Shown here: positions 1-16,100 of the stretch, piece by piece
Layout: each line of letters opens with the position of its first letter
How positions within the stretch are numbered: position 1 is the first letter of the stretch
Assembly (NCBI GenBank): GCA_963693285.1
Contig: OY848918.1
Span: forward strand, 372,001-436,000
Direction: 5' to 3'
Origin: Xestospongia muta
Lineage: Eukaryota; Porifera; Demospongiae; Haplosclerida; Petrosiidae
DNA length: 64,000 bases
Position numbers and translations under genes: made by a program
Notes under the pieces: generated by a model
Database searches by the model: none
Seen by the model: the letters and a program-made list of their open reading frames with translations, nothing else
What the model was told of the DNA's origin: nothing

Positions 1-3000
1 TCGTGTTAACACTGTGTATATTGCACAATGTACAAAGACTGCAGTGGTGAGTACAATATGTACTAAGTTAAAGTATTTAGTTACTGTATAATATTGTGGA
101 GTAATCAAGTTTAAAGTTTGAGAATGTTGAATGAACTAAATTTAGAGTATAGTGTCTTTATATTATTATTAGGAAGTGTTTTATTAATGAACAAGTGATT
201 CACTGTTTGTTAATATTTCTTTAGTCAACTTAGAGGTTATAGTGATAACTGAAATATTCCTATAGTCAACTATAGTGATACCATATTTCCTTGACTAAAT
301 GTCACTCTTGAATAGTAGCCTCCCTTTTTGTATATCAATGAAATTGATGATGACCTTGAATAAATGCTGCAATGTCTGCTTAACAAAATTATCTATTACT
401 AAGTTGTTCTGTCTAAAAGTGAACAACACAAAAAAATTTCATTTTAAAACATCTTTTATCAGTCATTAAATAGCTATAGTTTGATAAAGTCCTTAAACAA
501 TTGAGTTGACAAGGAGGTAATATTTACTTAAAACTCCTGTCAAAGCTTGATCTATCATTTACTAACTGATATACAAAGTTTAAAGCTATTGTTTATCAGG
601 AATGTTCATAATCACTTCTAACTCTAGAAACTTTAATGATTGACAATTATATTTTAAATACTGTCCTTGATTAGACAATGTCCTCAAATAGTAAATTTCC
701 CTGTTGTTGATGAATATTGAAATATATGTCCCAGGTCTTATTGAAGGAAATATGGTAACTAAATTAAAATCCACATAAAGTATAAAATGAGCAATATTCT
801 TAAACATTTCCCAGTATACAGTATTAATTACTGCTATGTTAATTGTATAATATGTTAACTTGAGTATTATCTACCCAGCACTGGGAGAAGATAAGTGAAC
901 CACTTCACAAATCAGTGAATTGGCCTCAGAGGAGATGGCGTCATGCTACCACTATTATCAGTGACCTATGTGTGATGGTTGTAGGTGGATCTGGTACATC
1001 TGACAGCTGGTTATTTAACATTGATACAAAGACATGGACAAAGGTTAGTTACTAGTTATCATGTGACCTAACTCTAACACAAAGTGAGTTAATGTCTATG
1101 ATCTACAGTATGAGGGGACATAATAAAGTGTGACTATTTGAACTTTGACCTCTGAAAATAACCCTCATCTATAGAAAATTTATAATTAATAATAGTTATG
1201 GTTTTTTATGAACTGGTTTTATAACTGTAGTCCTGACACTATAGTATGTTAACATTTATGATAGTATAGTCTTTTGATATATCTGATTTGTTTATAGTTG
1301 TAATTCAGTTATTAAAGACTGTACATAAGTACTTATGTTCATGTTTTAAAGTCTTGTAACATGTCAACTCTACCAGTTGATACAAAGTTATAGTCTGTTA
1401 CTAGAGTACATGTATCCACTGATGTTACATGTATAATGACTAGTTTTGTAGTAATATCATAACATCATTATTATAATGTCATATAGTACACTATATTCCA
1501 TCTTATAGCTCACTATACCAGAGTCAGTGACTAAAAGAGATAGCCACTCCCTCTCAGTATGGAATGTGTCACCTACCACTGTATGGGTAGTACAATTTGG
1601 AGGAAGAACAAGTCTATTTAAGGGATTTGAACTCAATGATACTACAGTGATCGAACTTAGTAAGTACTGTCTATTGATGATAGTATTTGTTATATAGTAC
1701 ACACACACATTATCAGTATTATCACAGTATGATATAGGAGTGTTGACACACTAACTGTTTGTATTACAAAGTAGTCTCATAACTCAATACTATTGTAACA
1801 TACTATATCTCTCACTGTAGTATGTAATAACGACCAATGGTCTCTAGAAGATGTAATAACTAACCTGAGGTCAACTGAAGAATATCAACTTAAGCTACGA
1901 CAGAAGAGACAAGAAACATCTGTACAACCTTTTGTGAGACATGGACAACCTCAACTTACTGTTCAATCTCCTACATGTCTTCAACCTTCTGTTTCATCAC
2001 GTCTAGAGTCACAAGAGAAAGACAGAGAAATCCAACGATTAACACGACAACTTGAAGTTACCAACAAAGAGCTACAAGATACCAAACAACAGCAGCTAGA
2101 TGTGACAAGAGCTCTTCAAGAGGACCTTCAAACAAAAGAAAGACAACTAAATCAACTACATCGAGAACTTCAAGAAAAACAACAAACTCAAGCTACACTT
2201 CAACAACAGCTACAAGATCAAGAAAAGAGAGAACGACAACAGCTACAGGATAGTCAAGAGAGGGAAAGAGTACTACGTCAAGAGTGTGAGAACCTTCACC
2301 GAGAACATGATGATTATTGTCGACAACTCCAAGAACGTGACAATATTGAACAACATCTTCATCAACAACTCCAAGAGTCAACATCTGCTCTTCAACAAAC
2401 ACGTCAAGCTAATACCACTCTTCAACAACAAGTTCAACAGTTACAAGAACAGTCTCACTGGGTAGTGAAGACGGAGGAGATTGAGATGACTGAGGAGGTC
2501 CTTGGGAAAGGAGGTTGGGGAGAAGTCAAGGTGGCTAAATTTCGTGGCCTTAGAGTAGCTGCCAAATGTCTTCATGAAGTTATCCTGTCATCATATAACA
2601 TATCAGTTTTTACAAGAGAAATGGAGATTGCTGCTCGAGTACGTCATCCTAATCTCCTTCAGTTCATAGGAGCCACTCGAGTGGGTACACCTATCATCCT
2701 ATCTGAATTAATGCCAACAAGCCTTCGTAAAGAGCTAGAAACTGGTCCTCTACCCTATCCTGGTGTTCTGACTATCAGTCATGATATAGCCTGTGGTCTA
2801 AACTATCTCCACCTCTTTAAACCAGACCCAATACTACATAGAGATGTCAGCACTGCTAATGTCCTTCTGCAGTTGATTGGTAGCAGTTGGAGAGCCAAGG
2901 TATCAGACTATGGTTCAGCTAATCTTCAACCAATGATTGGTAGAACAGTCAATCCAGGTAATCCAGTTTATTCTGCTCCAGAAGCTGGTGTACCAAGAGA

Positions 3001-3211
3001 CCATTCTCCTGCAATGGATGTTTACAGTTATGGTGTAGTCTTGATTGAAATGATGATCTGTCGTATTCCTGAGGTAGCTCAGAGACAACTTCATATTAAC
3101 AGTATTCGACGACCAACATTTAAAGCTCTTGTTGAACGATGTTTGAAGGAGAATCGTAGAGAACGTCCAACAATGTCTGAGATCATAAGAGACTTCAATG
3201 AGACCATTTAA
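1..3211 (+). CDS. K1: kelch propeller - coiled coil - TKL-like kinase (5' partial)
   Basis: Predicted cytosolic signalling protein whose first exons lie outside the window. Visible exons, all with GT-AG borders: 1-46 (end of blade 4), 879-1043 (blade 5, QRRWRHA...VVGGSGTSDSW), 1509-1659 (blade 6, KRDSHS...FGGRTSLFKG) and 1821-3211. The last exon encodes a Gln-rich coiled coil of roughly 130 residues and then a kinase: glycine loop GKGGWGEVK, ATP lysine in VAAKCLHE, alpha-C glutamate in FTREMEIAARVRHPNL, catalytic HRDVSTAN, metal-binding DYG (not DFG) and APE. All catalytic residues are present, so activity is plausible. The C-lobe is of the same 'type A' as K4 (IPEVAQRQLHIN). Substrate and partners are unknown. 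Its coiled coil is longer than in K2 and K4. Start not visible. Confidence 0.9.
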
Positions 3212-3329
3212 TAGTAGACAATAATATAGTGTGTGTTACAATATTATTAGTGAGTTAATTATAATAGTTAGTTTAGTTATTGTACTATGTGTGATCATTA
3301 TAATAATATTACCATATTTCGACATTTCA

Positions 3330-3520
3330 CTATGTCAATCTCCTGCTTCTTAAACAGCTGACAAAATGACTCAATCAGAGACTATCCAATGGCCAGCTAT
3401 GAAACGTCTTGTCTCATTCAGGATGTCCTTACTGGGAGGTTCCACATTATTACATGATATGTTTCATTTTTAGTCAAGCTAACAACTGTTACTATTGAGT
3501 CAGAAGGTCCAGTGGTTTTG
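3330..3520 (+). pseudogene. Relics of a type B kinase C-lobe and of an exosome-subunit exon
   Basis: Bases 3330-3412 match the K2 kinase end near 16950-17030 (the ...ADKMTQSETIQWPAMK part), although the gene just upstream, K1, has a different C-lobe. Bases 3424-3518 match the start of the RNase-PH-like exon found whole near 38890-38978. Both are fragments with no open continuation. They show that K1 sits where a type B kinase gene and an exosome-subunit fragment once ended. Confidence 0.7.
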
Positions 3521-4318
3521 GTTGTTGTTATTTTATTATTATTTTAGTTGCTTTAGTTAGTTTAACAGAAATTGTGTTTTAGTTTAGTTTTAGTTACTTA
3601 GGAATGTTTTGATTTAGGTAGTTAAATAAATGTTGAAAACCATCAACTAAAAGTGATTTCATTTTAGTTTTAGTTAACTAAACCAACATGTACCATTAAA
3701 CATGTGAACAAATTATGTATCATGATAATCATGATACATAATTTATAATCAAAGCTTTAATCAAAGCTTTACATAATGTGTATGTGTCTGGTATATTCAG
3801 AGATTTTGCATTTGTTGTTATTTAGGTATAATTGAACTTGAATATAATTTCTTGGCTGATTGATGGCATTTCATAATTTCACAAATCCTATGACTGTTTT
3901 TGTCCATTTCTATCTTCCTCAATTTTCAAAAACTGTATTTCTCTATATCTTAATCAAGGCAACAAGAAGACAATGGACATGTTTATTCTGTTTATGATGT
4001 AAGTATACTATTTTAAAACTATAAAAGCCTCTAAAAACATATGACAATATGTATTCAGAATATCTTAAATTAAAATAAGTTTGTATTATTCAATAAGATC
4101 ATTATTACTAATTGCTGTATTTTTGTCTAACATAAATAACTTACAATAGCTTATCTACTTTAATTATTAATCTTAACATAGAAAGTGATTTGAAATATTT
4201 TGTCTGATATATTTTATCTTAGGATAAAAATTATCTTGAAATATCTCATCTTAGGACAAATTTTCAGTAGGACAAAAATTACTATGAGATAACTATAATA
4301 CATAGTAAATATATCAGG
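3521..4318. repeat. AT-rich spacer with a dispersed repeat (R1)
   Basis: No gene is seen. 3520-3680 is T-rich low-complexity sequence built from TTTTAGTT-like words. A near-perfect palindrome sits at 3713-3741 (arms of about 14 bases around TATCATGATAATCATGATA). From about 4044 the sequence repeats text found again at 18673-18822 and 19772-19975, so it is a dispersed or duplicated intergenic segment. Confidence 0.6.
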
Positions 4319-4373
4319 TCATGTTACAGGGTTAACTTGTCCACCTCGCCATCTTGGTACAAGCTTTTAACTT
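4319..4373 (-). pseudogene. RSPH1: RSPH1 last-exon relic
   Basis: The 3' end of the RSPH1 coding sequence at 19976-20031 ([19 protein letters not shown]) is repeated here almost unchanged and then stops. It is joined directly to a POLR3B 5' fragment on the same strand. The join between two unrelated genes marks a rearrangement breakpoint near 4374. Confidence 0.75.
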
Positions 4374-4374
4374 A

Positions 4375-4490
4375 CTTTTTACTGTATGTATAGGTTGAGC
4401 TATGTTCACTCCATCATAGAGACACTTTGGTAATACATCGTCTTCATCAGGATCACCATTGGGATAAAACTCTGCCAATGAACAACACGT
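4375..4490 (-). pseudogene. POLR3B: POLR3B first-exon relic
   Basis: Matches the first coding part of POLR3B at about 32030-32123 ([14 protein letters not shown], then [11 protein letters not shown]) and the upstream sequence to about 32153. It breaks off after about 38 residues. It still lies head-to-head with SCLY, as in the second copy, so the POLR3B-SCLY promoter interval was duplicated along with it. Confidence 0.8.
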
Positions 4491-4713
4491 GGTTGTATCA
4501 TCGACCACCGCCCACTTTATTATAGTACTATACGAAGTTAGGAGAGGAAGGTAATAAAATTAATAGGGGTTTACCATAATATCATATTTTATTTTTTGTA
4601 GGTTGTCTCTATTATTTTATCTTATTTAAAAGAATTAAAATAAAGTTAGTACAATATTATACACAATGTGTACAATGATCAGTGTATTAATAATTTAGTA
4701 AAGTTATTGAACA

Positions 4714-6406
4714 ATGGGAGACTCTGTTATCTATTTGGATTATAATGCAACTACTCCATTAGCTCCTAAAGTAATGAAAGTAATTATTCAATCATTACAG
4801 GAGCACTGGACTAATCCCAGCAGTAGTTATGGTACATAATGAACATTATATTAATATTTATAATATTATTGTCTTCAGATAAAGTCTCTAAACTAGCCAT
4901 TAAAAATGCCAGAGAGCAGATTGCTAACATGATCAACAGTTCAACTGAAGGTAAGTAGATTATTAATGTTATATAACAATTATAATAATTTAATAGATGT
5001 TGTATTTACTTCTGGAGGTACAGAGGTAGTCTATTGTGGGTAATTGATGTTATTATTATGTCCCCTTTATTCTAGAGCAATAATATAGTATTTTATAGTG
5101 TTACTAATAGACCAATTAACAATAGTAACAAGAGGGGCATTTGTCCTCATATTATAGCATCTTGTATTGAACATGTGTCTGTTTTAAGTCCATTACAACA
5201 ACTAGTACACGATGGAGTCATTGGTACATAACAACAATACATTATATAGTAATACTGATATTATATAGAACTAACTATCTTACCACTGATGGAAGGGACT
5301 GGAGCAATTAGTGTTGATAGTATTATGAAGGCTATACAACCTAACACAATATTAGTGACTGTTATGTTAGCTAATAATGAGACAGGAGCTATACAAGTAA
5401 GTATAGTAATATGTTTGAATATAATATTGTTGGTGTATTAGCCTGTAAGAGAGATCTGTGAGGCTATTGGGAAGTATAATGAAGTACATAGTCCATCTAG
5501 AGTATTAGTTCATACTGATGCTGCTCAGGTAATCTTTAGATAACTGATTAAAGTACTATCTTTATCAGGCCATAGGAAAGATACCGGTAGATGTACAAAA
5601 ACTAGGAGTAGACTATTTAACAATTGTAGGACATAAGTTCTATGGACCACGTATTGGAGCACTCTATGTTAAAGACCTAACAACTGGTGGAACACCTTAT
5701 CACCCTCTATTATATGGAGGTGGACAAGAAAGAGGATATCGTCCTGGGTCAGTAATACATTGTAATAAGATATCTTATATTAACTCTATAGAACTGAGAA
5801 TACTCCTATGATAGTAGGTTTAGGCAAAGTAAGGGACAATAGTTTGATTTATAATATCATTTAATATTATAGGCAGCTCAACTTGTAACAGAACACCTTA
5901 GTGAATATAATAGTCATATGAAAACTATTAGAGATTATTTAGAGTCTCAACTACAGGTCTGTACTTTCCTCATCTCCTCAATATTATCATTATATAGACT
6001 GTATTTGGTGACCAACTTCATTTCAACAGTCGCTTTTCAGCGGATACTTTACCTAATACTTGTAATGTGTCACTGATAGGCTCTGGACTAGAAGGTAGAA
6101 TGATGATGTCATAATGATCTCATCATATTCTGCAGGATTCAGGATACTGAGTTTGTTAAAACATTGTCAAGCAAGTGCTGGAGCAGCCTGTCATTCTAAT
6201 GTTATAAAGTATGACTCACATAATGTAGTATTATATTATTAGTATTGTCTGTTAGACCATCTTCAGTGCTATTAGCTACTGGTATACCAGACTCTATAGC
6301 TATAAATGCATTAAGGATAAGTGTAGGCCGTCAGACAACTACTAAAGATATTGATCTCTTTATTGAAGATCTTAAAGATGCTATCAAGATAGTCACAACA
6401 CAATGA
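4714..6406 (+). CDS. SCLY: Selenocysteine lyase (SCLY), PLP-dependent
   Basis: Class-V aminotransferase-fold enzyme expected to convert L-selenocysteine to alanine and selenide. About ten short exons read from ATG 4714 to TGA 6404-6406. Landmarks in order: [23 protein letters not shown] (intron inside at GTE|SNN), [19 protein letters not shown], the PLP-lysine segment [42 protein letters not shown], the catalytic-cysteine segment SAGAACHS, and [33 protein letters not shown] and GAACHS fit SCLY better than the related cysteine desulfurase NFS1. No lesion was noticed. It lies head-to-head with a POLR3B 5' fragment and tail-to-tail with the ATPase fragment. A 5' copy lies at 32359-33188. Confidence 0.9.
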
Positions 6407-6494
6407 ACTATAATGAAATCCTAGACAATGTTTAGTGTGTAATATACTAATATATGTAACATTCCTATGTGTGCTCTATGGAGTCTCAAGTCTT

Positions 6495-10074
<3,580 letters not shown>

Positions 10075-10080
<6 letters not shown>

Positions 10081-10300
10081 TCTATAGTGGATACTACAGT
10101 AGTCTAGTGAGACAGTCTGAATCTTAGGTCATATACTTAATGTTTAAGGTTTAGGATCAGTATTAAAATATGATGATCTTGGACTGTCCCACTGAGGTTC
10201 TGTAGGACACTGTCATTAGTAGAGGTGTGTCCTCAATAAAAAGGTCACTAAAGTATTAGTATGGGACTAGAACAAGTGTCCTGAACTTCAAAGTATTAAC
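10075..10300. repeat. Dispersed repeat R2/R3 at the truncated end of the ATPase
   Basis: Bases 10075-10215 are repeated almost exactly at 27486-27628 (starts with CATGTCTATAGTGGATACTA). The following part (ACTAAAGTATTAGTATGGGA) recurs near 27110-27145 and 38830-38880. Both R2 copies sit at the end of a broken gene (ATPase here, UROS at 27627), suggesting that the repeat took part in the rearrangements or inserted at the breaks. Confidence 0.7.
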
Positions 10301-10307
10301 ATATTCC

Positions 10308-10760
10308 AGTTTTTATTACCAAGAGGTAGAGGTGTTTTAATTCTCATATAATAAGATGGTCCTGTCCTTGTAGTTAAAGATGAACATCCAATTATATGAG
10401 GTATATTATAGGGACATGGAGTGGGATTCTAAAATTAAATACATTCAATAAAAATTACAACTAAATTATGTATAAATTACTTGTTCCCTGTCCTGATTAG
10501 TAAAATAAATCCATAAATTTGTGGTTGTAATTGGAGGGGTTTTACCAGTTACCATGACAACACTACCAATTTAATCATAGTAATAAGATCATACTTTTAA
10601 TGTGATGGGTTGATATCCAACATAATGGACCTTTACTACTTAAAGAAGATGGTCAGACATTATAGGTACAGGGAGAAGGTGTTGCTATTTGTTCCAGAGA
10701 GAGAGGTAGGCCATGAGACCAAGTATTGTCTTAAACCTTAAACTATAATTCTCTAAAGAT
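10308..10760 (-). pseudogene. Possible SHIPPO-repeat (ODF3/CIMAP-like) gene fragment
   Basis: Minus-strand exons with plausible splice sites: one starts MVTGKTPPITTTNLW (ATG at 10553-10555), the next reads NPTPCPYNIPHIIG and TGPSYYMRIKTPLPLG. An upstream piece near 10615-10735 reads ATPSPCTYNV, then a TGA stop, then SSKGPLCW. The P-x-P-x-x-Y...GP.Y spacing resembles STPGR/SHIPPO repeats of sperm-tail and ciliary proteins. The in-frame stop and the lack of further exons suggest a broken piece. The family assignment is weak. Confidence 0.35.
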
Positions 10761-10960
10761 ATTTCACTATTTTATTTACCAATATAACAAGATTTGTTTA
10801 GTTTTTCAATAGTATAGAAAGTGGAGGAGTTGTGGTTACTATAGAGACAAAAATACATGGTTAACAATGGTCTAATTAATTGAATCTATTAATTTTATTG
10901 CTAATAAATAATAGCGCGAATTATTGTTAATTAAAGATAGCTAGCAGATAAATAGTTGAT

Positions 10961-11015
10961 CTCGTCCCCAGACCTACTCACAAGCTTTAAGCTTGTGAGT
11001 AGGTCTGGGGACGAG
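10961..11015. repeat. Perfect inverted repeat (26-bp arms, 3-bp loop)
   Basis: Left arm 10961-10986 begins CTCGTCCCCAGACCTACTCA. The right arm 10990-11015 is its exact reverse complement, and the loop is TTA. It is much more GC-rich than its surroundings. It may be a foldback mini-element or a hairpin-forming insertion. No target duplication could be fixed. Confidence 0.9.
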
Positions 11016-11239
11016 ACTATCTCTAAAGAACTGATGCTCCTCCATTACCAGCCCCACCTAACTAAGACCACACCCTAGCTATTTTTAACTCTTTGTATAC
11101 TGTGTAGTGTGGTAGTCTACTCCTGTCTATTGTGAACTGGTACATTGTATATTCAATACTATATTGGTAATATATTTAATATATTGTATCTAATATTGAA
11201 CTGTATACATATCTATTTTATAAAATTTATTTATTCTTT

Positions 11240-11420
11240 TCTAGTTTATAAAAGTTCCAGTTGTAGCCATTACTCATGGACAAGACCACCTCATCTCTGT
11301 CTGTGACATACAATTAGCTAATGCTATGATATTTAATTAATTCTTTTAATCATAGGGGTTAGTGTTATTATCCTCATCATTAGATTCACAGTTTCGAGGG
11401 TCGACATCTTTTATAAGGTA
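11240..11420 (+). other. Unassigned exon pair joined to the CDK1-like pseudogene
   Basis: Plus-strand exon-like text, FIKVPVVAITHGQDHLISVC and then, after a short intron ending TCATAG, GLVLLSSSLDSQFRG followed by STSFIR and a GTAAGT donor. It takes the place of the first CDK1 exon, which is present at 18950 and 39564. The same pair occurs at 33605-33781. I do not recognise the family. It looks like the end of another gene fused in by rearrangement. Confidence 0.45.
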
Positions 11421-11810
11421 AGTCTTCAGTCAAACTATATCTCTTACTTGTTATAAAGGCTAGTCATAAAGCCACTGGTAAGTTTGTGGCCTAGAAGAAA
11501 ATACGTCTAAAGAGTGAGGAAGAAGGTGTGTCCAGTACTGCTATTAGAGAGATTTCGATATTGAAGGAAGTTCAACATCATAATATTGTGATGTGAGTGT
11601 GTGTGTGTGTATATTGTGAAGTAAAATGTCCTGATAGAGTGGCTCAAAATGATCTCTCTCTCTCTCTCTCTCTCTCGTATAGACTCGAGGAAATAATCCA
11701 TCAAGATTCTAAGTTCTATCTTGTTTTTGAATTCATGAGTATGGACTTAAAGAAATATCTTGATACTATTCCAGCTGGACAGTATATTGATCCAGTATTA
11801 CTAAAGGTAG

Positions 11811-11945
11811 TAATGGATACATGATTTAATAGATGGATACGTGTATTGACAAATGGATACATGGATGAATAGATAAATAGATTAATAGATAAACATATAA
11901 CTGAATGGATGGATGTATGGATCAATGGATGGACATACAGATACC
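11811..11945. repeat. Degenerate GATGGATA minisatellite
   Basis: Imperfect tandem GGATACATG/GATAGATG words within a CDK1-pseudogene intron. The same block recurs at about 22540-22675 and 40045-40180, moving with the duplicated unit. Confidence 0.75.
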
Positions 11946-12212
11946 AATCTACAATGAACATACATTATAGTAGTCATATCCATTGTAGATGTTCTGTTAT
12001 TAATATTAATGTTTAATTCATTATTTCTTATATTTAGAGTTATACTTACCAGATCCTCAAAGGTACAGTTTTCTGTCATTGTCAATGTATTATTCATCAT
12101 GACTTAAAACCACAAAACCTGTTAATTGAAGCCAAAGGTGCTATTAAACTGGCTGATTTTGGACTTGAATGAGCCTTTGGTATACCAGTGTGTGCATATA
12201 CCCATGATGTAA

Positions 12213-12433
<221 letters not shown>

Positions 12434-13179
12434 CTCTCTTCACTCTCTCTGACAACTTTTTAAATTACACAGGTAATAACACTGTGGTACAGGGTCCCTG
12501 AAGTCTTATTTGGTTCATCACAATATTTATATCCCATTGATTTGTCGAGTATAGCTTGTATATTTGATGAAATCTCTAATAAAAAACTTTTGTTTCTAGG
12601 AGACTCTGAAATTGATCAACTCTTCACAATTTTCAGGTTTATCAAACAGGTTTTATAAACTGGTTTAGCTAGTTCCACTATAGGATTTTGGGCACACCTA
12701 ATGATACAACATGACCTAATGTAACAGAACTGCCAAACTTTAAACCAAATTTCCCTAAATGGATTGGTAAGACAATAAAACAAGTTTGTCCTCAACTTGA
12801 TACAGCAGGCTGTGACCTATTAATGGTAAGTTATTGTTGAGTGATCCTTTTAATTCTAGTTGTATTTAATATCAGGAAATGTTGGTTTATAATCCTGGGA
12901 AGAGAATGTCAGCAAAGACTGCTATACAACATCCTTATTTCAGTGATTTAGACAAGTCAGGTCTACCTGATATAGTGCAGTCTTAAGATGTTATACAGTA
13001 CTATTTTATGTCTCATTAACTGTATACTGTATTAACACACACTAATACATGTGAATGAAATAAGTTCTAATAAATAAAACGACTTGTATATTCTAAGATT
13101 ACTTGTTTTATGATGGAACTTGTAAGTAGTGAGTTGTCCTCAATTAAAATAAGTGAGAGGTTGTTATTAAGTAGAAGAG

Positions 13180-16100
13180 ATGGCTACATCTAGATCAGGT
13201 TTGACTACATTATTATAATAGTTATCTATTGTTATGTGTGTGTGTGTCATGTTCTACAGATTATTATGTACCTACAAAGAGGTCATATCACTCCACACAT
13301 ATAGTGGGTGACTACCTCTACATGTGGGGTGGTTGTATAGATGGTCTCCCTGAGGTACATGATAATGAAGTCAAACGGAGGATGACCTCTGTTATTGAGT
13401 TATTTCACTTACCAACTGGTAGGTGGGAACAACGACCTACCAATGGAAAACCTCCACTGGGTGTCTGGGACTATGGCTCAACTATTATCAGTAACAGGAT
13501 CTACTACTTCGGAGGCTATTGTAATCATTTTGGGTGTCGTCATAATAGTGTCAACTCATTAATAACAGGTTCACTTACATGGAATGAACTGTTCCCAACT
13601 AATCCAAGTATGGGTCCAATGATGAAGTCAGGCTGTGGGATGATATCTCTTACATTCAATAAAGTAGATTATCTACTGGTAGTTGGTGGGTGGGGTCCAC
13701 GTCCACCCTCTCCACAACCTGGTGCTCAGTATAGTAGTGGTGATAATGTTCGTACTAATGAGCACCACTACTATCAGTTATCCAGTGGTAAGAAGATCAA
13801 TATATCATGTTATCAGTATATTTCACATCAAGTACAATCTTATAACTGTTTGTATTTCAGGTCAGTGGATAATACCATAAATTAGTGGAGAACACCCACC
13901 TCCTTGTCATAACTTCACTCTTACATCACTACCAAATAACAGAGCTCTGTTATTTGGTGGTTCTACTTCTAATGGTCCTGTTAACACTGTGTATATTGCA
14001 CGGTGTACAAAGACTGCAGTGGTGAGTACAATATGTACTAAGTTAAAGTATTTAGTTACTGTATAATATTGTGGTGTAATCAAGTTTAAAGTTTGAGAAT
14101 GTTGAATGAAGTAAATTTAGAGTATAGTGTCTTTATATTATTATTAGGAACTGTTTTATTAATGAACAAGTGATTCACTGTTTGTTAATATCACTTTAGT
14201 CAACTTAGAGGTTATAGTGATAACTGAAACATTCCTATAGTCAACTATAGTGATACCATATTTCCTTGACTAAATGTCACTCTTGAACAGTAGCCTCCCT
14301 TTTTGTATATCAATGAAATTGATGATGACCTTGAATAAATGCTGCAGTGTCTGCTTAACAAAATTTTCTATTACTAAGTTGTTCTGTCTAAAAACAATGA
14401 ATAAAAAAAGAATTTTTTATTTTAAAAAATCTTTTATCAGTCATTAAATAGCTGTAGTTTGATAAAGTCCTTAAACAATTGAGTTGACAAGGAGGTAATA
14501 TTTACTTAAAACTCCTGTCAAAGCTTAATCTATCATTTACTAACTGATATATAAACTTTAAAGCTATTGTTTATCAGGAATGTTCATAATCACTTCTAAC
14601 TCTAGAAACTTTAATGATTGACAATTATATTTTAAATACTGTCCTTGATTAGACAATGTCCTCAAATAGTAAATTTCCCTGTTGTTGATGAATATTGAAA
14701 TAGATGTCCCAGGTCTTATTGAAGGAAATATGGTAACTAAATTAAAATCCACATAAAGTATAAAATGAGCAATATTCTTAAACATTTCCCAGTATACAGT
14801 ATTAATTACTGCTATGTTAATTGTATAATATGTTAACTTGAGTATTATCTACCCAGCACTGGGAGAAGATAAGTGAACCACTTCCCAAATCAGTGAATTG
14901 GCCTCAGAGGAGGTTTTTACATGCTACCACTATTATCAGTGACCTACATGTGATGATGGTAGGTGGATATCTTAAAACCGTTGCTGACAGCTGGTTATTT
15001 AACATTGATACAAAGACATGGACAAAGGTTAGTTACTAGTTATCATGTGACCTAACTCTAACACAAAGTGAGTTAATGTCTATGATCTACAGTATGAGGG
15101 GACATAATAAAGTGTGACTATTTGAACTTTGACCTCTGAAAATAACCCTCATCTATAGAAAATTTATAATTAATAATAGTTATTGTTTTTTATGACCTGG
15201 TTTTATAACTGTAGTCCTGACACTATAGTATGTTAACATTTATGATAGTATAGTCTTTTGATATATCTGATTTGTTTATAGTTGTAATTCAGTTATTAAA
15301 GACTGTACATAAGTACTTATGTTCATGTTTTAAAGTCTTGTAACATGTCAACTCTACCAGTTGATACGAAGTTATAGTCTGTTACTAGAGTACATGTATC
15401 CCTTGATGTTACATGTATAATGACTAGTTTTGTAGTAATATCATAACATCATTATTATAATGTCATATAGTACACTATATTCCATCTTATAGCTCACTAA
15501 TCCAGAGTCAGTGATTAAGAGATTTGGTCACTCCCTCTCAGTATGGAATGTGTCACCTACCACTGTATGGGTAGTACAATTTGGAGGAAAATCAAGTCTA
15601 GGGAAGGGATTTGAACTCAATTATACTACAGTGATAGAACTTAGTAAGTACTGTCTATTGATGATAGTATTTGTTATATAGTACACACACATTATCAGTA
15701 TTATCACAGTATGATATAGGAGTGTTGACACACTAACTGTTTGTATTACAAACTAGTCTCATAACTCAATACTATTGTAACATACTATATCTCTCATTGT
15801 AGTATATAATAATGACCAATGGTCTCTAAGAGATGTAATAACTAACCTGAGGTCAACTGAAGAATATCAAGTTAAGCTACGACAGAAGAGACAAGAAACA
15901 TCTGTACAACCTTTTGTGAGACATGGACAACCTCAACTAACTGTCCAATCTCCTACATGTCTTCAACCTTCTTCTTCATCACATCAAGAGTCACAAGAGA
16001 AAGATAGAGAAATCCAACAATTAAAACAACAACTTGAAGTTACCAACAAAGAGCTACAAGATACCAAACAACAGCAGATAGATTTGACAAGAGCTCTTCA

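Noticed and set aside
586..807. A 73-codon minus-strand frame repeated in the K1-K4 introns (also 14564, 25087, 35851)
   Set aside because: It is conserved only because the whole intron is nearly identical in recent duplicates. No domain, no codon-level conservation pattern, and it lies antisense within a spliced gene.
4714..6406. Identification as cysteine desulfurase NFS1
   Set aside because: [27 protein letters not shown] and GAACHS match selenocysteine lyase better.
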